Below, one piece after another: positions 39,426 through 48,624 of a stretch of DNA of 64,000 nt (position 1 is the first letter of the stretch; the number at the start of each line of letters is the position of its first letter). The DNA is from Azonexus sp. R2A61 (GTDB lineage: Bacteria > Pseudomonadota > Gammaproteobacteria > Burkholderiales > Rhodocyclaceae). Position numbers and translations under genes: made by a program. The stretch covers positions 1-64,000 of the forward strand of contig NZ_JACBFO010000003.1 in NCBI RefSeq assembly GCF_021401135.1, in the 5' to 3' direction. The notes under the pieces were generated by a model. That model searched no databases. It saw only the letters and a program-made list of their open reading frames with translations, and had not been told where the DNA came from.

Positions 39426-39797
39426 ATGCGCCATTATGAAATCGTCTTTATCGTCCACCCGGACCAAAGCGAACAAGTGCCCGGCATGGTCGAGCGTTAC
39501 CGTTCGATCGTCACTGCCAAGGGTGGTGTCGTGCACCGTCTTGAAGACTGGGGCCGCCGCCAGCTGGCTTACCCGATCCAGAAGATTCACAAGGCACACT
39601 ATGTGCTGATGAATATCGAATGCGATGGTGAGACGCTGAACGAACTTGAGCATTCCTTCAAGTTCAACGACGCCGTATTGCGCCATCTGACCGTCAAGAT
39701 GAAGGCTGCCGTGACCGCCCCGTCGCCGATGATGAAGGAAGAGAAGTCCAAGTCTCTGCTTTCCGGCGAGGCTGAGTCCGCCGAGCAGGCCGCCTAA
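39426..39797 (+). CDS. rpsF: 30S ribosomal protein S6
   Basis: S6 binds 16S rRNA together with S18 in the small-subunit platform. The 123 residues include [20 protein letters not shown] at the start and [15 protein letters not shown] in the middle, with a charged C-terminal tail. AAAAGGAG stands 5 bases before the ATG. First gene of rpsF-priB-rpsR-rplI. In other bacteria S6:S18 autoregulates this operon; a long, partly structured leader (39360-39425) would allow it here, but no specific motif was confirmed. Confidence 0.98.
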   Translation: MRHYEIVFIVHPDQSEQVPGMVERYRSIVTAKGGVVHRLEDWGRRQLAYPIQKIHKAHYVLMNIECDGETLNELEHSFKFNDAVLRHLTVKMKAAVTAPSPMMKEEKSKSLLSGEAESAEQAA

Positions 39798-39819
39798 TCG
39801 ACGTTTCGCGGGATTTAGA

Positions 39820-40149
39820 CTGAACAGCGTCCGGTTGTCGGGCCAACTGATCGAGCGCAAGAACCTGCGCTACACCCCGGCAGGGGTGGCGGTCAGTGAA
39901 GGCAGGCTGAAACATGAATCCGGGTTAATCGAGAATGGATTGCCCCGGTTGGTGGAAGTCGAGATAGCCGTGTTTGCGCTGGGAGATGCCGCACGCTGGC
40001 TGGAAGCCGCCCCACTGGGTAGCCGAGTAAGCGTCGAGGGATTTCTAGCCGCACGAGGCAGAAACAGTCGAACTCCCGTGATACACGCGAACACTATCGA
40101 ATATTTGGAAGGAAACGAAAATGGCACGATTCTTCAAGAAGAAGACTGA
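39820..40149 (+). CDS. priB: Primosomal replication protein N (PriB), CTG start
   Basis: Single OB-fold protein of 109 residues that binds single-stranded DNA and links PriA to DnaT/DnaB in replication restart. The [20 protein letters not shown] opening is typical, and family members begin one or two residues before the N-S-V-R-L segment. No ATG, GTG or TTG encodes that point; CTG at 39820, preceded by GGGA at good distance, is the likely start. TTG at 39835 would remove the first beta strand. The gene overlaps rpsR by 29 bases. Confidence 0.82.
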   Translation: MNSVRLSGQLIERKNLRYTPAGVAVSEGRLKHESGLIENGLPRLVEVEIAVFALGDAARWLEAAPLGSRVSVEGFLAARGRNSRTPVIHANTIEYLEGNENGTILQEED

Positions 40150-40396
40150 CGACAAGAAAAAGCGTCGCGGCAACAGCCTGTTCAAGCGCCGCAAGTTCTG
40201 CCGCTTCACCGCGGAGAAGGTTGAACAGATCGACTACAAGGACGTCGACGTCCTCAAGGAATACATCCAGGAAAACGCCAAGATCATGCCGGCTCGTCTG
40301 ACCGGCACGAAGGCCGGCTACCAGCGCCAGCTGGGCGCTGCGATCAAGCGCGCCCGCTTCCTGGCCCTGCTGCCTTACACCGACAACCATCAGTAA
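40121..40396 (+). CDS. rpsR: 30S ribosomal protein S18
   Basis: S18 partners S6 on the platform of the 30S subunit. The 91 residues begin with a Lys-rich stretch, then [20 protein letters not shown], and the conserved [20 protein letters not shown] and [14 protein letters not shown]. Start ATG with AAGGAAA upstream, lying inside the 3' end of priB. The cysteine in KFCRF is the residual zinc-type position of C+ S18 forms. Confidence 0.98.
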   Translation: MARFFKKKTDDKKKRRGNSLFKRRKFCRFTAEKVEQIDYKDVDVLKEYIQENAKIMPARLTGTKAGYQRQLGAAIKRARFLALLPYTDNHQ

Positions 40397-40414
40397 TTTC
40401 GAGGGAGACGAAAC

Positions 40415-40861
40415 ATGCAAATCATTCTGCTCGAGAAGGTTGTCAACCTGGGTAACCTGGGTGACGTGGTCAAGGTCAAGGACGGCTACGCCCGCAATTT
40501 CCTGATCCCGCAAAGGAAGGCAAAGCGCGCCACCCCGGCAGCTCTGGCCGAGTTCGAAACCCGTCGTGCCGAACTGGAAAAGGCGGCTGCCGAGAAATTG
40601 GCTGCTGCTCAGGGTGTTGCCGACAAGATGAACGGCCTGGCCGTCGCCGTGTCGCGCAAGGCCGGTATGGACGGTCGCCTGTTCGGCTCGGTTGGCAATG
40701 CCGATATCGCCGAAGCGCTGAAGGTTGCCGGCTTCGACATCGACAAGTCGGCTGTCCGTCTGCCGGAAGGTCCGTTCAAGGCAATTGGCGAGTTTCCGGT
40801 CGAAGTTGCCCTGCACACCGATGTGCTGGCCAACATCACGTTGTCCGTGGTTGCCGAGTAA
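40415..40861 (+). CDS. rplI: 50S ribosomal protein L9
   Basis: L9 binds 23S rRNA and extends from the L1 stalk base, helping reading-frame maintenance. The 148 residues start [20 protein letters not shown], then the signature [17 protein letters not shown], a long connecting helix and a C-terminal domain. GAGGGAG precedes the ATG. It ends the ribosomal part of the operon; a terminator hairpin (40882-40908) lies between it and dnaB. Confidence 0.98.
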   Translation: MQIILLEKVVNLGNLGDVVKVKDGYARNFLIPQRKAKRATPAALAEFETRRAELEKAAAEKLAAAQGVADKMNGLAVAVSRKAGMDGRLFGSVGNADIAEALKVAGFDIDKSAVRLPEGPFKAIGEFPVEVALHTDVLANITLSVVAE

Positions 40862-40881
40862 GTCGCTTTCACTTACGCTTC

Positions 40882-40908
40882 AAGGCCTCGCAAATGCGGG
40901 GCCTTTTT
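40882..40908 (+). terminator. Terminator between rplI and dnaB
   Basis: AAGGCCTCGC (40882-40891) pairs with GCGGGGCCTT (40896-40905) around loop AAAT, followed by TTT. It ends only 13 bases before the dnaB ATG, so it may act partly as an attenuator, or dnaB uses a promoter within the operon. Confidence 0.75.
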
Positions 40909-40920
40909 CATTGTGATCTC

Positions 40921-42327
40921 ATGAACCAACGCCCAGCCAAACCCAGAACGCCGGATGCCGCCATCGATCAGTTGCGGGTCCCGCCGCATTCGATCGAAGC
41001 CGAGCAGTCGGTGCTCGGCGGCCTGTTGCTTGATAATCAGGCTTGGGACCGCATGGGTGACCTGATCACCGACAGCGACTTTTACCGCGACGAGCATCGC
41101 CGCATCTTCCGGCAGATTCGCGGCTTGCTCGAGAAAGCCAAGCCGGCCGACGTCGTGACGGTGGCCGAAGCGCTCGATGCCGCGGGCGAGAGCGACCAGA
41201 CCGGCGGTCTGGCCTATCTCGGTGAATTGGCCGCCAATACACCCTCGGCCGCCAATATCAAACGCTATGCGGAGATCGTGCGCGAACGCGCGGTGCTGCG
41301 GCAACTGGTTGCCACCGCCGACGAGATCGCGGCCGATGCACTCAATCCCCTTGGCCGCGATGCGGAAAGCCTGCTCGACGAAGCCGAATCGAAGATCTTC
41401 AAGATTGCCGAAGCCGGTGCCGGGCATACCGAGGGCTTCGTCCACATCAATCCTTTGCTGACCCAGGTCGTCGAGCGGATTCAGGAATTGCACGACCGCG
41501 ACAACCCCTCCGACATTACCGGCGTACCGACCGGTTTTGCCGATCTGGACCAGAAGACCTCGGGTTTCCAGCCGGGAGATCTGATCATCGTTGCCGGACG
41601 CCCGTCGATGGGCAAGACGGCGTTTGCCCTGAACATTGCCGAGAACGTCGGCGTCGATACCGGCTTGCCGGTCGGCGTGTTTTCGATGGAAATGGGCGGC
41701 GCCCAGCTGGCCATGCGGATGCTGGCGTCGATCGGTCGCCTGAACTCGCAGAACCTGCGTACCGGCCGGATGTCCGACGATGAATGGTCGCGTTTGTCCT
41801 TCGCGCTGGGCAAGCTGCATGAAGCGCCGATCTATATCGACGAAACCGGCGGCCTGAGCCCGGCCAACCTGCGTGCCCGGGCGCGTCGTCTGGCGCGTCA
41901 GTACGGTGGCAAGCTCGGCCTGCTGGTCATCGACTACATCCAGCTGATGTCCGGCAACAAGGCGGGAGAGAACCGGGCGACCGAGGTTTCTGAAATCTCC
42001 CGCTCGATCAAGTCACTGGCCAAGGAACTGCAGGTGCCGATCATTGCGCTGTCGCAGCTCTCGCGAAAGGTCGAGGAACGTACCGACAAGCGGCCGATGA
42101 TGTCCGACTTGCGCGAATCCGGCGCCATCGAGCAGGATGCCGACGTGATCCTGATGATGTATCGCGACGAGTATTACAAGCCGGATTCGCCGGACAAGGG
42201 CATGGCCGAAGTGATCATCGGCAAGCAGCGTAACGGTCCGACCGGTACCGTCCGGCTGGCCTTCCTCGGCGAATTCACCCGCTTCGAGAATCTGGCCAGC
42301 GGCGGCTTCCAGGACGCCCGCGATTGA
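40921..42327 (+). CDS. dnaB: Replicative DNA helicase
   Basis: Hexameric helicase unwinding DNA at the replication fork, loaded by DnaC/DciA-type factors. The 468 residues have an N-terminal helical domain (PPHSIEAEQSVLGGLLLD), linker, and RecA-like motor: Walker A GRPSMGKTAF near 225, SMEMGGAQLAMRML, Walker B LLVIDYIQLMSG, and the DnaB signature with LSQLSRKVEERTDKRPMMSD. No intein. The ATG at 40921 is used, since in-frame upstream codons lie in the terminator. There is no clear ribosome site. Confidence 0.98.
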   Translation: MNQRPAKPRTPDAAIDQLRVPPHSIEAEQSVLGGLLLDNQAWDRMGDLITDSDFYRDEHRRIFRQIRGLLEKAKPADVVTVAEALDAAGESDQTGGLAYLGELAANTPSAANIKRYAEIVRERAVLRQLVATADEIAADALNPLGRDAESLLDEAESKIFKIAEAGAGHTEGFVHINPLLTQVVERIQELHDRDNPSDITGVPTGFADLDQKTSGFQPGDLIIVAGRPSMGKTAFALNIAENVGVDTGLPVGVFSMEMGGAQLAMRMLASIGRLNSQNLRTGRMSDDEWSRLSFALGKLHEAPIYIDETGGLSPANLRARARRLARQYGGKLGLLVIDYIQLMSGNKAGENRATEVSEISRSIKSLAKELQVPIIALSQLSRKVEERTDKRPMMSDLRESGAIEQDADVILMMYRDEYYKPDSPDKGMAEVIIGKQRNGPTGTVRLAFLGEFTRFENLASGGFQDARD

Positions 42328-42357
42328 CCTCGGGCGTTGCTGCCATCATTCCCGTTG

Positions 42358-42403
42358 TTGCGGTCGACGGCAGATTTCTGCGTTTTTTGCCGGTCGACCG
42401 CAA
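42358..42403. terminator. Inverted pair of the dispersed motif after dnaB
   Basis: TTGCGGTCGACGGCA (42358-42372) pairs with TGCCGGTCGACCGCAA (42388-42403), with one bulged G. The arms contain TGCGGTCGAC and GTCGACCGCA. The loop holds a second small hairpin and a T6 run (42383-42388). It sits between the convergent dnaB and transglutaminase-like genes and could terminate both. Confidence 0.65.
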
Positions 42404-42406
42404 GAT

Positions 42407-43678
42407 TTAGAGTTCGACCTGTCTGGCGCTGATGGTGTAGGGCGTGGTGGCCGGGTTTTCGTCGCTGAGCAACTGGTTGCCCTGGGTCATCCTGGGGTGC
42501 AGCAGGAAGGGCAGGACGCCGTTATGGTCCGGCAGACGCACATCGTTGCCGATGTTTAGGGCGATCCAGTTCATTTCCCAGACGCCGAACAGCACCCGTT
42601 TCAGCGAAATCAGGCGGCTGTCGGTGTCCGATAGCACCTCGCGCGACATGGCGCGCCGGACATCGCTGGGATCGACAGGAATCCACCCGTAACCGGGAAT
42701 GTAGAACTCGGCCCGGACGTGCTGGGCGCGGGTGGCTTCGTCGCCACGCAGGCCGAGGCTCTGGAACAGCCGGGAGCGGCCGACGCGCAGCCCCTGGACC
42801 GTTCTGGCGGGAATGCCGATGCTGCGGCAAAGCGAGACGAACATTCCGTTGATGTCTGCCGAACGTCCGCCGTAGCGGCCGTTCATCAGTTGCTTGTTGA
42901 TGTCGCCGGTGCCACAGCCGGGAAGGGTCGGATCATAGATGCTGTTCTCGACGACCCAGTCGTAGATGGCCTTTGCCTGGGCAACCGGATCCTTGATCCG
43001 GCCGACGATGCGTTCACCCAATTGGCGGGACAGGCCTTCGTTCGGGATGTGGCGGGAAGATTGCAGGTAACGGCGCAAAATGTCGTCGCGCTCCGGTGCG
43101 ACCGTGCGACGGGTAACGTCGAAATGTCGGTCGGCGGTGGTCACGTGCGTCGTCAGGCGCAGGCTGGCATCGTCTTCGGGGCGCCAGTCGCAGACAAGGA
43201 TTTCCAGTTCGCCGTCGGGTTGCCTGCGCATCGCCGCGTTGAGCGGATTACCCTGCCAGGCGTGGCTCAAGGTGCGCTGGTACAGCGTGTCCTGAGCGAA
43301 GGGCAGGGGCAGCCACAGGCGTGTCCTGGCCTGGAGTGCCGCTTTCAGGTTGATCGTGGTGACGATTTCGAAGGTTCGCCAGTCGCTGGGCAGTTCGGGG
43401 GGTCTGACCGGCGGCAGGCGTGATGCCGATGTGCCTTCCGGCGGGTTGTCCACCACCGAGTTTTCGGCGGACTGGACGGCTGGCCGGTAGCTGGTGCCGC
43501 TACTGCGGGTCGCGGGTTTCTTTTTGCTGGTGGTGGCGGTGCTTTTCTTGCTCTTCGTCGCGGCAGGCTTGGCGGTGCTGCCCGCTTTTTTCTTGTTACT
43601 GGACGATTTTGCCGGTGCCGCAATGGCGTCAACCGTCAGCAAGGCCGCTGCCGCAGCCAGGAAATCTCTGCGTTTCAA
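42407..43678 (-). CDS. Tat-exported transglutaminase-like protein
   Basis: Predicted periplasmic protein of 423 residues. The TTG at 43678 follows GGAG and gives MKRRDFLAAAAALL, a twin-arginine signal. A long Lys/Ser/Thr/Ala linker (about 22-65) precedes an N-terminal beta domain and a transglutaminase core. In the core the usual nucleophile position is Ser273 (GGRSADINGMF), followed by His320 (AQHVRAEFY) and Asp336 (PVDPSD). The family uses Cys-His-Asp, so either a serine variant or a non-catalytic fold. Function unknown. Confidence 0.8.
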   Translation of the reverse strand: MKRRDFLAAAAALLTVDAIAAPAKSSSNKKKAGSTAKPAATKSKKSTATTSKKKPATRSSGTSYRPAVQSAENSVVDNPPEGTSASRLPPVRPPELPSDWRTFEIVTTINLKAALQARTRLWLPLPFAQDTLYQRTLSHAWQGNPLNAAMRRQPDGELEILVCDWRPEDDASLRLTTHVTTADRHFDVTRRTVAPERDDILRRYLQSSRHIPNEGLSRQLGERIVGRIKDPVAQAKAIYDWVVENSIYDPTLPGCGTGDINKQLMNGRYGGRSADINGMFVSLCRSIGIPARTVQGLRVGRSRLFQSLGLRGDEATRAQHVRAEFYIPGYGWIPVDPSDVRRAMSREVLSDTDSRLISLKRVLFGVWEMNWIALNIGNDVRLPDHNGVLPFLLHPRMTQGNQLLSDENPATTPYTISARQVEL

Positions 43679-43710
43679 ACTCTTACTCCAGCGCACTCGG
43701 GTTCAAACGA

Positions 43711-43734
43711 AAAGGCCGTGTCGATGACACGGCC
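43711..43734 (-). terminator. Terminator of the PhoH-family gene
   Basis: GGCCGTGTC (43714-43722) and GACACGGCC (43726-43734) form a perfect 9-bp stem with loop GAT. On the minus strand it is followed by TTTTCGTTTG. It lies about 20 bases past the stop of the PhoH-family gene. Confidence 0.8.
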
Positions 43735-43752
43735 CCGTTATTTCTGCGGCAA

Positions 43753-45171
43753 CTATAGCACGTCGGCGGCGTGGTCCGCGAGGCGCGAGCGCTCGCCTCT
43801 TTGTAACGTGATGTGACCGGAATGCGTCCATCCCTTGAAGCGGTCGACCACATAAGTCAGGCCGGAACTGCCTTCGGTCAGGTAGGGTGTGTCGATCTGT
43901 GCGATGTTCCCCAGGCAGATCACCTTGGTACCCGGGCCGGCCCGGGTGACCAGCGTTTTCATCTGCTTCGGCGTCAGGTTCTGCGCCTCGTCGATGATCA
44001 GGTATTTCTTCAGGAAAGTACGGCCACGCATGAAGTTCAGCGACTTGACCTTGATCTTCGAACGGATCAGGTCGTTGGTTGCCGCCTTGCCCCAGTCGCC
44101 GCCGTAGGGGCTGTTTTCCTCGGTGTGCGTGAGGACCTCCAGGTTGTCTTCCAGGGCCCCCATCCATGGCGCCATCTTCTCTTCCTCGCTGCCGGGCAGG
44201 AAACCGATGTCCTCGCCGACCGGCACGGTGACGCGGGTCATGATGATCTCGGCGAACTGCTTGCTCTCCAGCGTCTGGGTCAGACCGGCGGCCAGCGTCA
44301 GCAGCGTCTTGCCGGTGCCGGCCTGGCCGAGCAGGGTGACGAAATCGATGTCCGGATTCATCAGCAGATTGAGCGCGAAGTTCTGTTCGCGGTTGCGCGC
44401 GGTGATGCCCCAGACGGCATTCTTGGGGTGCGTGTAGTCGATCAGCGTCTCGAGCACCGCCGTCTTGCCGGCGGTTTCCTTGACGATTGCAGCAAAGCCG
44501 TCCTTTTCCAGCCAGACGAATTCATTGACCAGCAGCTGCGGACAGAGCGGGCCGGTGACCTTGTAATAGGTCTTCGAGTCCTTCTTCCACGATTCCATGC
44601 CCTTGCCGTGCTTGTCCCAGAAGTTCTCGGGCAGGGCGCGGGTACCGGCGTAGAGGATATCGGTATCCTCGAGCACCTTGTCGTTGAAGTAATCCTCGGC
44701 GAGCAGGTTCAACGCGCGCGACTTGATGCGCATGTTGATGTCCTTGGACACCAGGATGACCGGCCGTTTCGGGAATTTCTTCTGCAGATGGATGACCACC
44801 GACAGGATCTGGTTGTCCACTTTCGAGGTCGGCAGGCCCTGCGGCAGTTCGCCGCTGATCGCTTCCGTCTGCAGGAAAAGCCGGCCGCTGGCCAGCTTGT
44901 TCGACGGGCCGTACAGGGCGATGCCTTCCTCGATATCCACATCGTCGCCAGCCAGCATCTCGTCGAGCATGCGCGAGGCCTGGCGGGCGTTGCGGGCGAT
45001 TTCCGACATGCCCTTCTTGTGGTTGTCGAGTTCTTCCAGCGTCATGATCGGCAGGAAGATGTCGTGTTCCTCGAAACGGTAAAGGCAGCTGGGGTCGTGC
45101 ATCAGCACGTTGGTGTCGAGAACGAAGATCTTGGTCGGGACGGGCTTCTTGGCTGCGGGTTGGCGCGGCAT
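43753..45171 (-). CDS. PIN-PhoH family protein (PhoH2-like ATPase/ribonuclease)
   Basis: Protein of 472 residues joining an N-terminal PIN nuclease-like domain (about 14-150; KIFVLDTNVLMHDP with the acidic triad start) to a C-terminal PhoH ATPase with Walker A LLGQAGTGKTLLTL near 284 and Walker B KKYLIIDEAQN near 389. Such PIN-PhoH proteins have RNA helicase/ribonuclease activity in studied cases. Start: ATG 45171, giving a normal N-terminus. It lies 25 bases after the bcp stop on the same strand; co-transcription is plausible. Confidence 0.92.
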   Translation of the reverse strand: MPRQPAAKKPVPTKIFVLDTNVLMHDPSCLYRFEEHDIFLPIMTLEELDNHKKGMSEIARNARQASRMLDEMLAGDDVDIEEGIALYGPSNKLASGRLFLQTEAISGELPQGLPTSKVDNQILSVVIHLQKKFPKRPVILVSKDINMRIKSRALNLLAEDYFNDKVLEDTDILYAGTRALPENFWDKHGKGMESWKKDSKTYYKVTGPLCPQLLVNEFVWLEKDGFAAIVKETAGKTAVLETLIDYTHPKNAVWGITARNREQNFALNLLMNPDIDFVTLLGQAGTGKTLLTLAAGLTQTLESKQFAEIIMTRVTVPVGEDIGFLPGSEEEKMAPWMGALEDNLEVLTHTEENSPYGGDWGKAATNDLIRSKIKVKSLNFMRGRTFLKKYLIIDEAQNLTPKQMKTLVTRAGPGTKVICLGNIAQIDTPYLTEGSSGLTYVVDRFKGWTHSGHITLQRGERSRLADHAADVL

Positions 45172-45196
45172 GGAGGGGGCCTTTGGCGGAGTGGGA

Positions 45197-45652
45197 TCAG
45201 AGGGACTTGACGAAATCGAGGACTTCCTGCGCATGGCCGGCCACCTTGAGGCCGCGCCATTCGCGACGCAGCACGCCGGCACGGTCGATGACGAAGGTCG
45301 AACGCTCGATGCCGCGGCAGGGTTTGCCGTACATCACCTTGTCCTTGATCGTGCCGAACAGTTTGCAGACGGCTTCGTCGGTATCGGCACCCAGTTCGAA
45401 CGGGAAGGACTGCTTGGCCTTGAAGTTTTCGTGCGATTTCAGGCTGTCGCGAGAAATGCCCAGAACAACGGCGTCGACCGCAAGAAACTGTTCGTAAAGG
45501 TCGCGGAAGTTCTGGCCTTCGGTGGTGCAGCCGGGGGTGCTGTCCTTGGGGTAGAAGTAGATGACGACGATCCTGCCGCGTTGTTCGCTCAGCGTGAAGG
45601 TCTTGTCGCCGGTGCTGGGGAGGGAGAAATCGGGGACAGCGGTGTCGAGCAT
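45197..45652 (-). CDS. bcp: Thioredoxin-dependent peroxiredoxin (Bcp/PrxQ)
   Basis: Reduces hydrogen and organic peroxides. The 151 residues carry FYPKDSTPGCTTEGQNFRDL with peroxidatic Cys42, and later ERSTFVIDRAGVLR. The +5 cysteine of the alpha-2 type PrxQ is absent; two other cysteines (in AVCKLFG and KPCRG) may resolve. ATG at 45652. A copy of the dispersed 10-mer at 45473 encodes LAVDA within it. Divergent from the peptide-binding lipoprotein gene. Confidence 0.95.
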   Translation of the reverse strand: MLDTAVPDFSLPSTGDKTFTLSEQRGRIVVIYFYPKDSTPGCTTEGQNFRDLYEQFLAVDAVVLGISRDSLKSHENFKAKQSFPFELGADTDEAVCKLFGTIKDKVMYGKPCRGIERSTFVIDRAGVLRREWRGLKVAGHAQEVLDFVKSL

Positions 45653-45730
45653 GGTTGCGTCCTGTTGTTGTCGTTGAGGCCATTGTGTTCGGACGGCACG
45701 GCGGCGGTCAAGCCTTGATACACTGCGGCC

Positions 45731-47872
45731 ATGCGCAATTTCGTCGTCCTGCTCGCGTTGACCGCAATGCTCGCCGCCTGTGGCGAGGCCTGGAACAATC
45801 CCTATCCGTCGGCCGATGCCGGGCGCAACGTTCTTTACACCGCCTTTGTCGACCGCCCCAAGCATCTCGACCCGGCGCAGTCCTATACCGAGGACGAGGC
45901 GGTTTTCCATGCCCAGATCTACGAGCCGCCGCTGCAGTACCACTACCTGAAGCGCCCCTATACGCTGATACCGGCCACCTTGAGCGAAATGCCGCAGGTC
46001 CGCTTTGTCGACGCCGCCGGACGTCCGTTGGCGGAGAACGCGCCGGAGGCGGCAATCGCCGAGAGCATCTACGACCTGCAGTTGAAACCCGGCATCCGTT
46101 ATCAGCCGCATCCGGCATTTGCGCTCGATACCGACGGTCGACCGCGCTATCTGGGCGAAAATGCCGCGGCGGGCCGGCAGACGATCGCCGACTTTCCGGA
46201 GACCGCGACGCGCGAATTGCACGCCGACGACTACATTTACCAGATCAAGCGCTTGGCCCATCCGCGTCTGCATTCGCCGATCTACGGCATGATGGCGGCC
46301 AAGATCGTCGGCCTGCAGGAACTCGGTGAGCGTTTGCGGGCCGACGCACGGCAACTGCCGGCCGACGCCTGGATCGACCTCGACGCTTACCCCTTGCGCG
46401 GCGTCGAGCGCATCGACGCCTACCATTGGCGAATTCGCATCAAGGGCAAGTACCCGCAGTTTGCCTACTGGCTGGCGATGCATTTCTTTGCCCCGGTGCC
46501 GCGCGAGGTCGACCGTTTCTTCGCCCAGCCCGGCATGCGCGAGAAGAACCTGACGCTGGACTGGTGGCCGGTCGGCACCGGTCCTTACATGCTGACCGAA
46601 AACGATCCGAACCGGCGCATGGTGTTGACCCGGAATCCCAACTTTCACGGCGAAAGCTACCCCTGCGAAGGCGATGCCGAGGATGCTGCGGCCGGGCTGC
46701 TGGCCGACTGCGGCAAGCCTCTGCCGCAGATCGACCGTGTCGTGTTCTCGCGCGAGAAGGAGGCGATTCCTTACTGGAACAAGTTCCTGCAAGGCTATTA
46801 CGACGCTTCCGGCATTTCTTCCGACAGTTTCGATCAGGCGGTGCGCATCGGCGCCGATGGCGATGTCTCGCTGACCGACGACATGCGGGCGCGCGGCATC
46901 CGCTTGCTGACCTCGGTGCGTACGTCGACGTTCTACATGGGCTTCAACATGCTCGATCCTGTCGTCGGCGGGCTGGACGCGCGGTCGACGCGCTTGCGGC
47001 AGGCCATTTCCATCGCCATTGATCAGGAGGAGTTCATTTCCATTTTCCTGAACGGACGAGGAATCCCGGCACAAGGACCGCTGCCGCCCGGTATCTTCGG
47101 TTACGAAACCGGTGAAGCGGGAATCAACCCCAGTGTTTACGACTGGCTGGATGGCAAGCCGCAGCGCAAGTCGGTGGCGGTCGCCAGGCGTTTGATGGTC
47201 GAGGCCGGCTATCCGAACGGGCGGCACGAAAAAAGCGGTGAGCCGCTCGTCCTCAACCTCGATTCGACCGGTGGCGGGCCGGGCGAAAAGGCCCGGCTGG
47301 ACTGGTTGACCCGGCAATTTGCCAAGATCGACATCCAGCTGGTTGTCCGACCGAGCGATTTCAATCGTTTCCAGGACAAGTTGCGCAAGGGCAACGTGCA
47401 GATGTACTACCTCGGCTGGAACGCCGATTATCCGGATCCGGAGAATTTTTTCTTCCTGCTGCATGGGCCGGAAGCGCGCGTTGCCTCGGGTGGCGAGAAT
47501 TCGTCGAACTACGTCAATCCGGAATTCGACCGGCTGTTCGACACCATGAAATACATGGACAACACGCCGCGACGTCTGGCGCTTGTCCGTCGCATGAATG
47601 CCCTGCTGCAGCACGATGCGCCCTGGGTCTTCGGCTTCCACCAGAAGAGCTATACGCTCAGCCATCGCTGGGTGAGGAACCGCAAGCCGAATGACGTGGC
47701 CAACAATACGCTCAAGTATCAGCGCATCGACCCGGCCGACCGCGAGCAGGCGCGACGCCAGTGGAACACGCCGTCGCGCTGGCCCTTGCTGATCATCGCC
47801 GCGCTGGGATTGGCTGCGTTCCTGCCAGCCGTACTTGCCTACCGACGGCGGGAGCGCTCGGCCGGGCGGTGA
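45731..47872 (+). CDS. Peptide/nickel-type extracellular solute-binding lipoprotein
   Basis: ABC substrate-binding protein (SBP_bac_5 type) of 713 residues, longer than usual (about 530). Lipobox LAAC places the lipidated Cys at 17. The binding domains contain DWWPVGTGPYML and LRQAISIAIDQEEF. A C-terminal transmembrane helix (about 687-705, WPLLIIAALGLAAFLPAVLA) ends in a basic tail. In related genomes such proteins often precede permease genes; here the next gene is ubiG on the opposite strand, so permease and ATPase partners are missing nearby. Substrate unknown. Confidence 0.87.
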   Translation: MRNFVVLLALTAMLAACGEAWNNPYPSADAGRNVLYTAFVDRPKHLDPAQSYTEDEAVFHAQIYEPPLQYHYLKRPYTLIPATLSEMPQVRFVDAAGRPLAENAPEAAIAESIYDLQLKPGIRYQPHPAFALDTDGRPRYLGENAAAGRQTIADFPETATRELHADDYIYQIKRLAHPRLHSPIYGMMAAKIVGLQELGERLRADARQLPADAWIDLDAYPLRGVERIDAYHWRIRIKGKYPQFAYWLAMHFFAPVPREVDRFFAQPGMREKNLTLDWWPVGTGPYMLTENDPNRRMVLTRNPNFHGESYPCEGDAEDAAAGLLADCGKPLPQIDRVVFSREKEAIPYWNKFLQGYYDASGISSDSFDQAVRIGADGDVSLTDDMRARGIRLLTSVRTSTFYMGFNMLDPVVGGLDARSTRLRQAISIAIDQEEFISIFLNGRGIPAQGPLPPGIFGYETGEAGINPSVYDWLDGKPQRKSVAVARRLMVEAGYPNGRHEKSGEPLVLNLDSTGGGPGEKARLDWLTRQFAKIDIQLVVRPSDFNRFQDKLRKGNVQMYYLGWNADYPDPENFFFLLHGPEARVASGGENSSNYVNPEFDRLFDTMKYMDNTPRRLALVRRMNALLQHDAPWVFGFHQKSYTLSHRWVRNRKPNDVANNTLKYQRIDPADREQARRQWNTPSRWPLLIIAALGLAAFLPAVLAYRRRERSAGR

Positions 47873-47899
47873 GCCCGGCTTCAACAGACCGGCGGCCGG

Positions 47900-48604
47900 T
47901 CAGGCTTGCCGGATGGTCCGCATCAGGTAATTGACGCTGGTGTCGGCGCCCAGACTGTATGTCTTGCTGAAGGGGTTGTAGCTCATGCCGATCAGTTCGA
48001 GCGGTTCGAGCTGGCCCAGCTTGGCCCAGCGCGCCAGTTCGGATGGCTTGATGAACCTGGCGTAATCGTGCGTGCCCTTGGGCAGCATGCGCAGGATGTA
48101 TTCAGCACCGAGTACCGCGAACAAATATGACTTGGGATTGCGGTTCAGGGTCGAGAAGAAGACCTGACCACCGGGTTTCACGAGGCGGGCGCAGGCGGTG
48201 ATGGTGCTCGATGGGTTGGGCACGTGTTCAAGCATTTCGAGGCAGGTGACGACGTCGAAACTGCCCGGCATTTCGTCGGCCAGCTGTTCCGCGGCGATTT
48301 GTCGGTAATCGACTTGTCGACCGCTTTCCAGCAGGTGCAGACGGGCCACGCCCAATGGTTTTTCCGACAGGTCGATGCCGGTTACCGTCGCGCCGTAGTC
48401 GGCCATTCCTTCCGACAGCAGTCCGCCGCCGCAGCCGACGTCGAGTACACGCTTGCCGGCCAGACCGACATGACGGTCGATCCACGCCAGGCGCAATGGG
48501 TTGATGTCGTGCAGCGGTTTGAATTCGCTGTTCGGATCCCACCAACGGTGGGCAAGGTCGCCGAACTTCTGAAGTTCGGCCGGATCGGCGTTGAGTGTGC
48601 TCAT
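47900..48604 (-). CDS. ubiG: Ubiquinone biosynthesis O-methyltransferase
   Basis: SAM-dependent methyltransferase making both O-methylation steps of ubiquinone. The 234 residues have the N-terminal [19 protein letters not shown] pattern, SAM motif [23 protein letters not shown] [14 protein letters not shown] and the EMLEHVPNP segment. ATG 48604; the first codons read [14 protein letters not shown]. It follows the OmpA-like gene on the same strand, an arrangement seen in betaproteobacteria, with a terminator between (48625-48648). Confidence 0.96.
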   Translation of the reverse strand: MSTLNADPAELQKFGDLAHRWWDPNSEFKPLHDINPLRLAWIDRHVGLAGKRVLDVGCGGGLLSEGMADYGATVTGIDLSEKPLGVARLHLLESGRQVDYRQIAAEQLADEMPGSFDVVTCLEMLEHVPNPSSTITACARLVKPGGQVFFSTLNRNPKSYLFAVLGAEYILRMLPKGTHDYARFIKPSELARWAKLGQLEPLELIGMSYNPFSKTYSLGADTSVNYLMRTIRQA

Positions 48605-48624
48605 GTTTCGGTCACGGAAATGAA

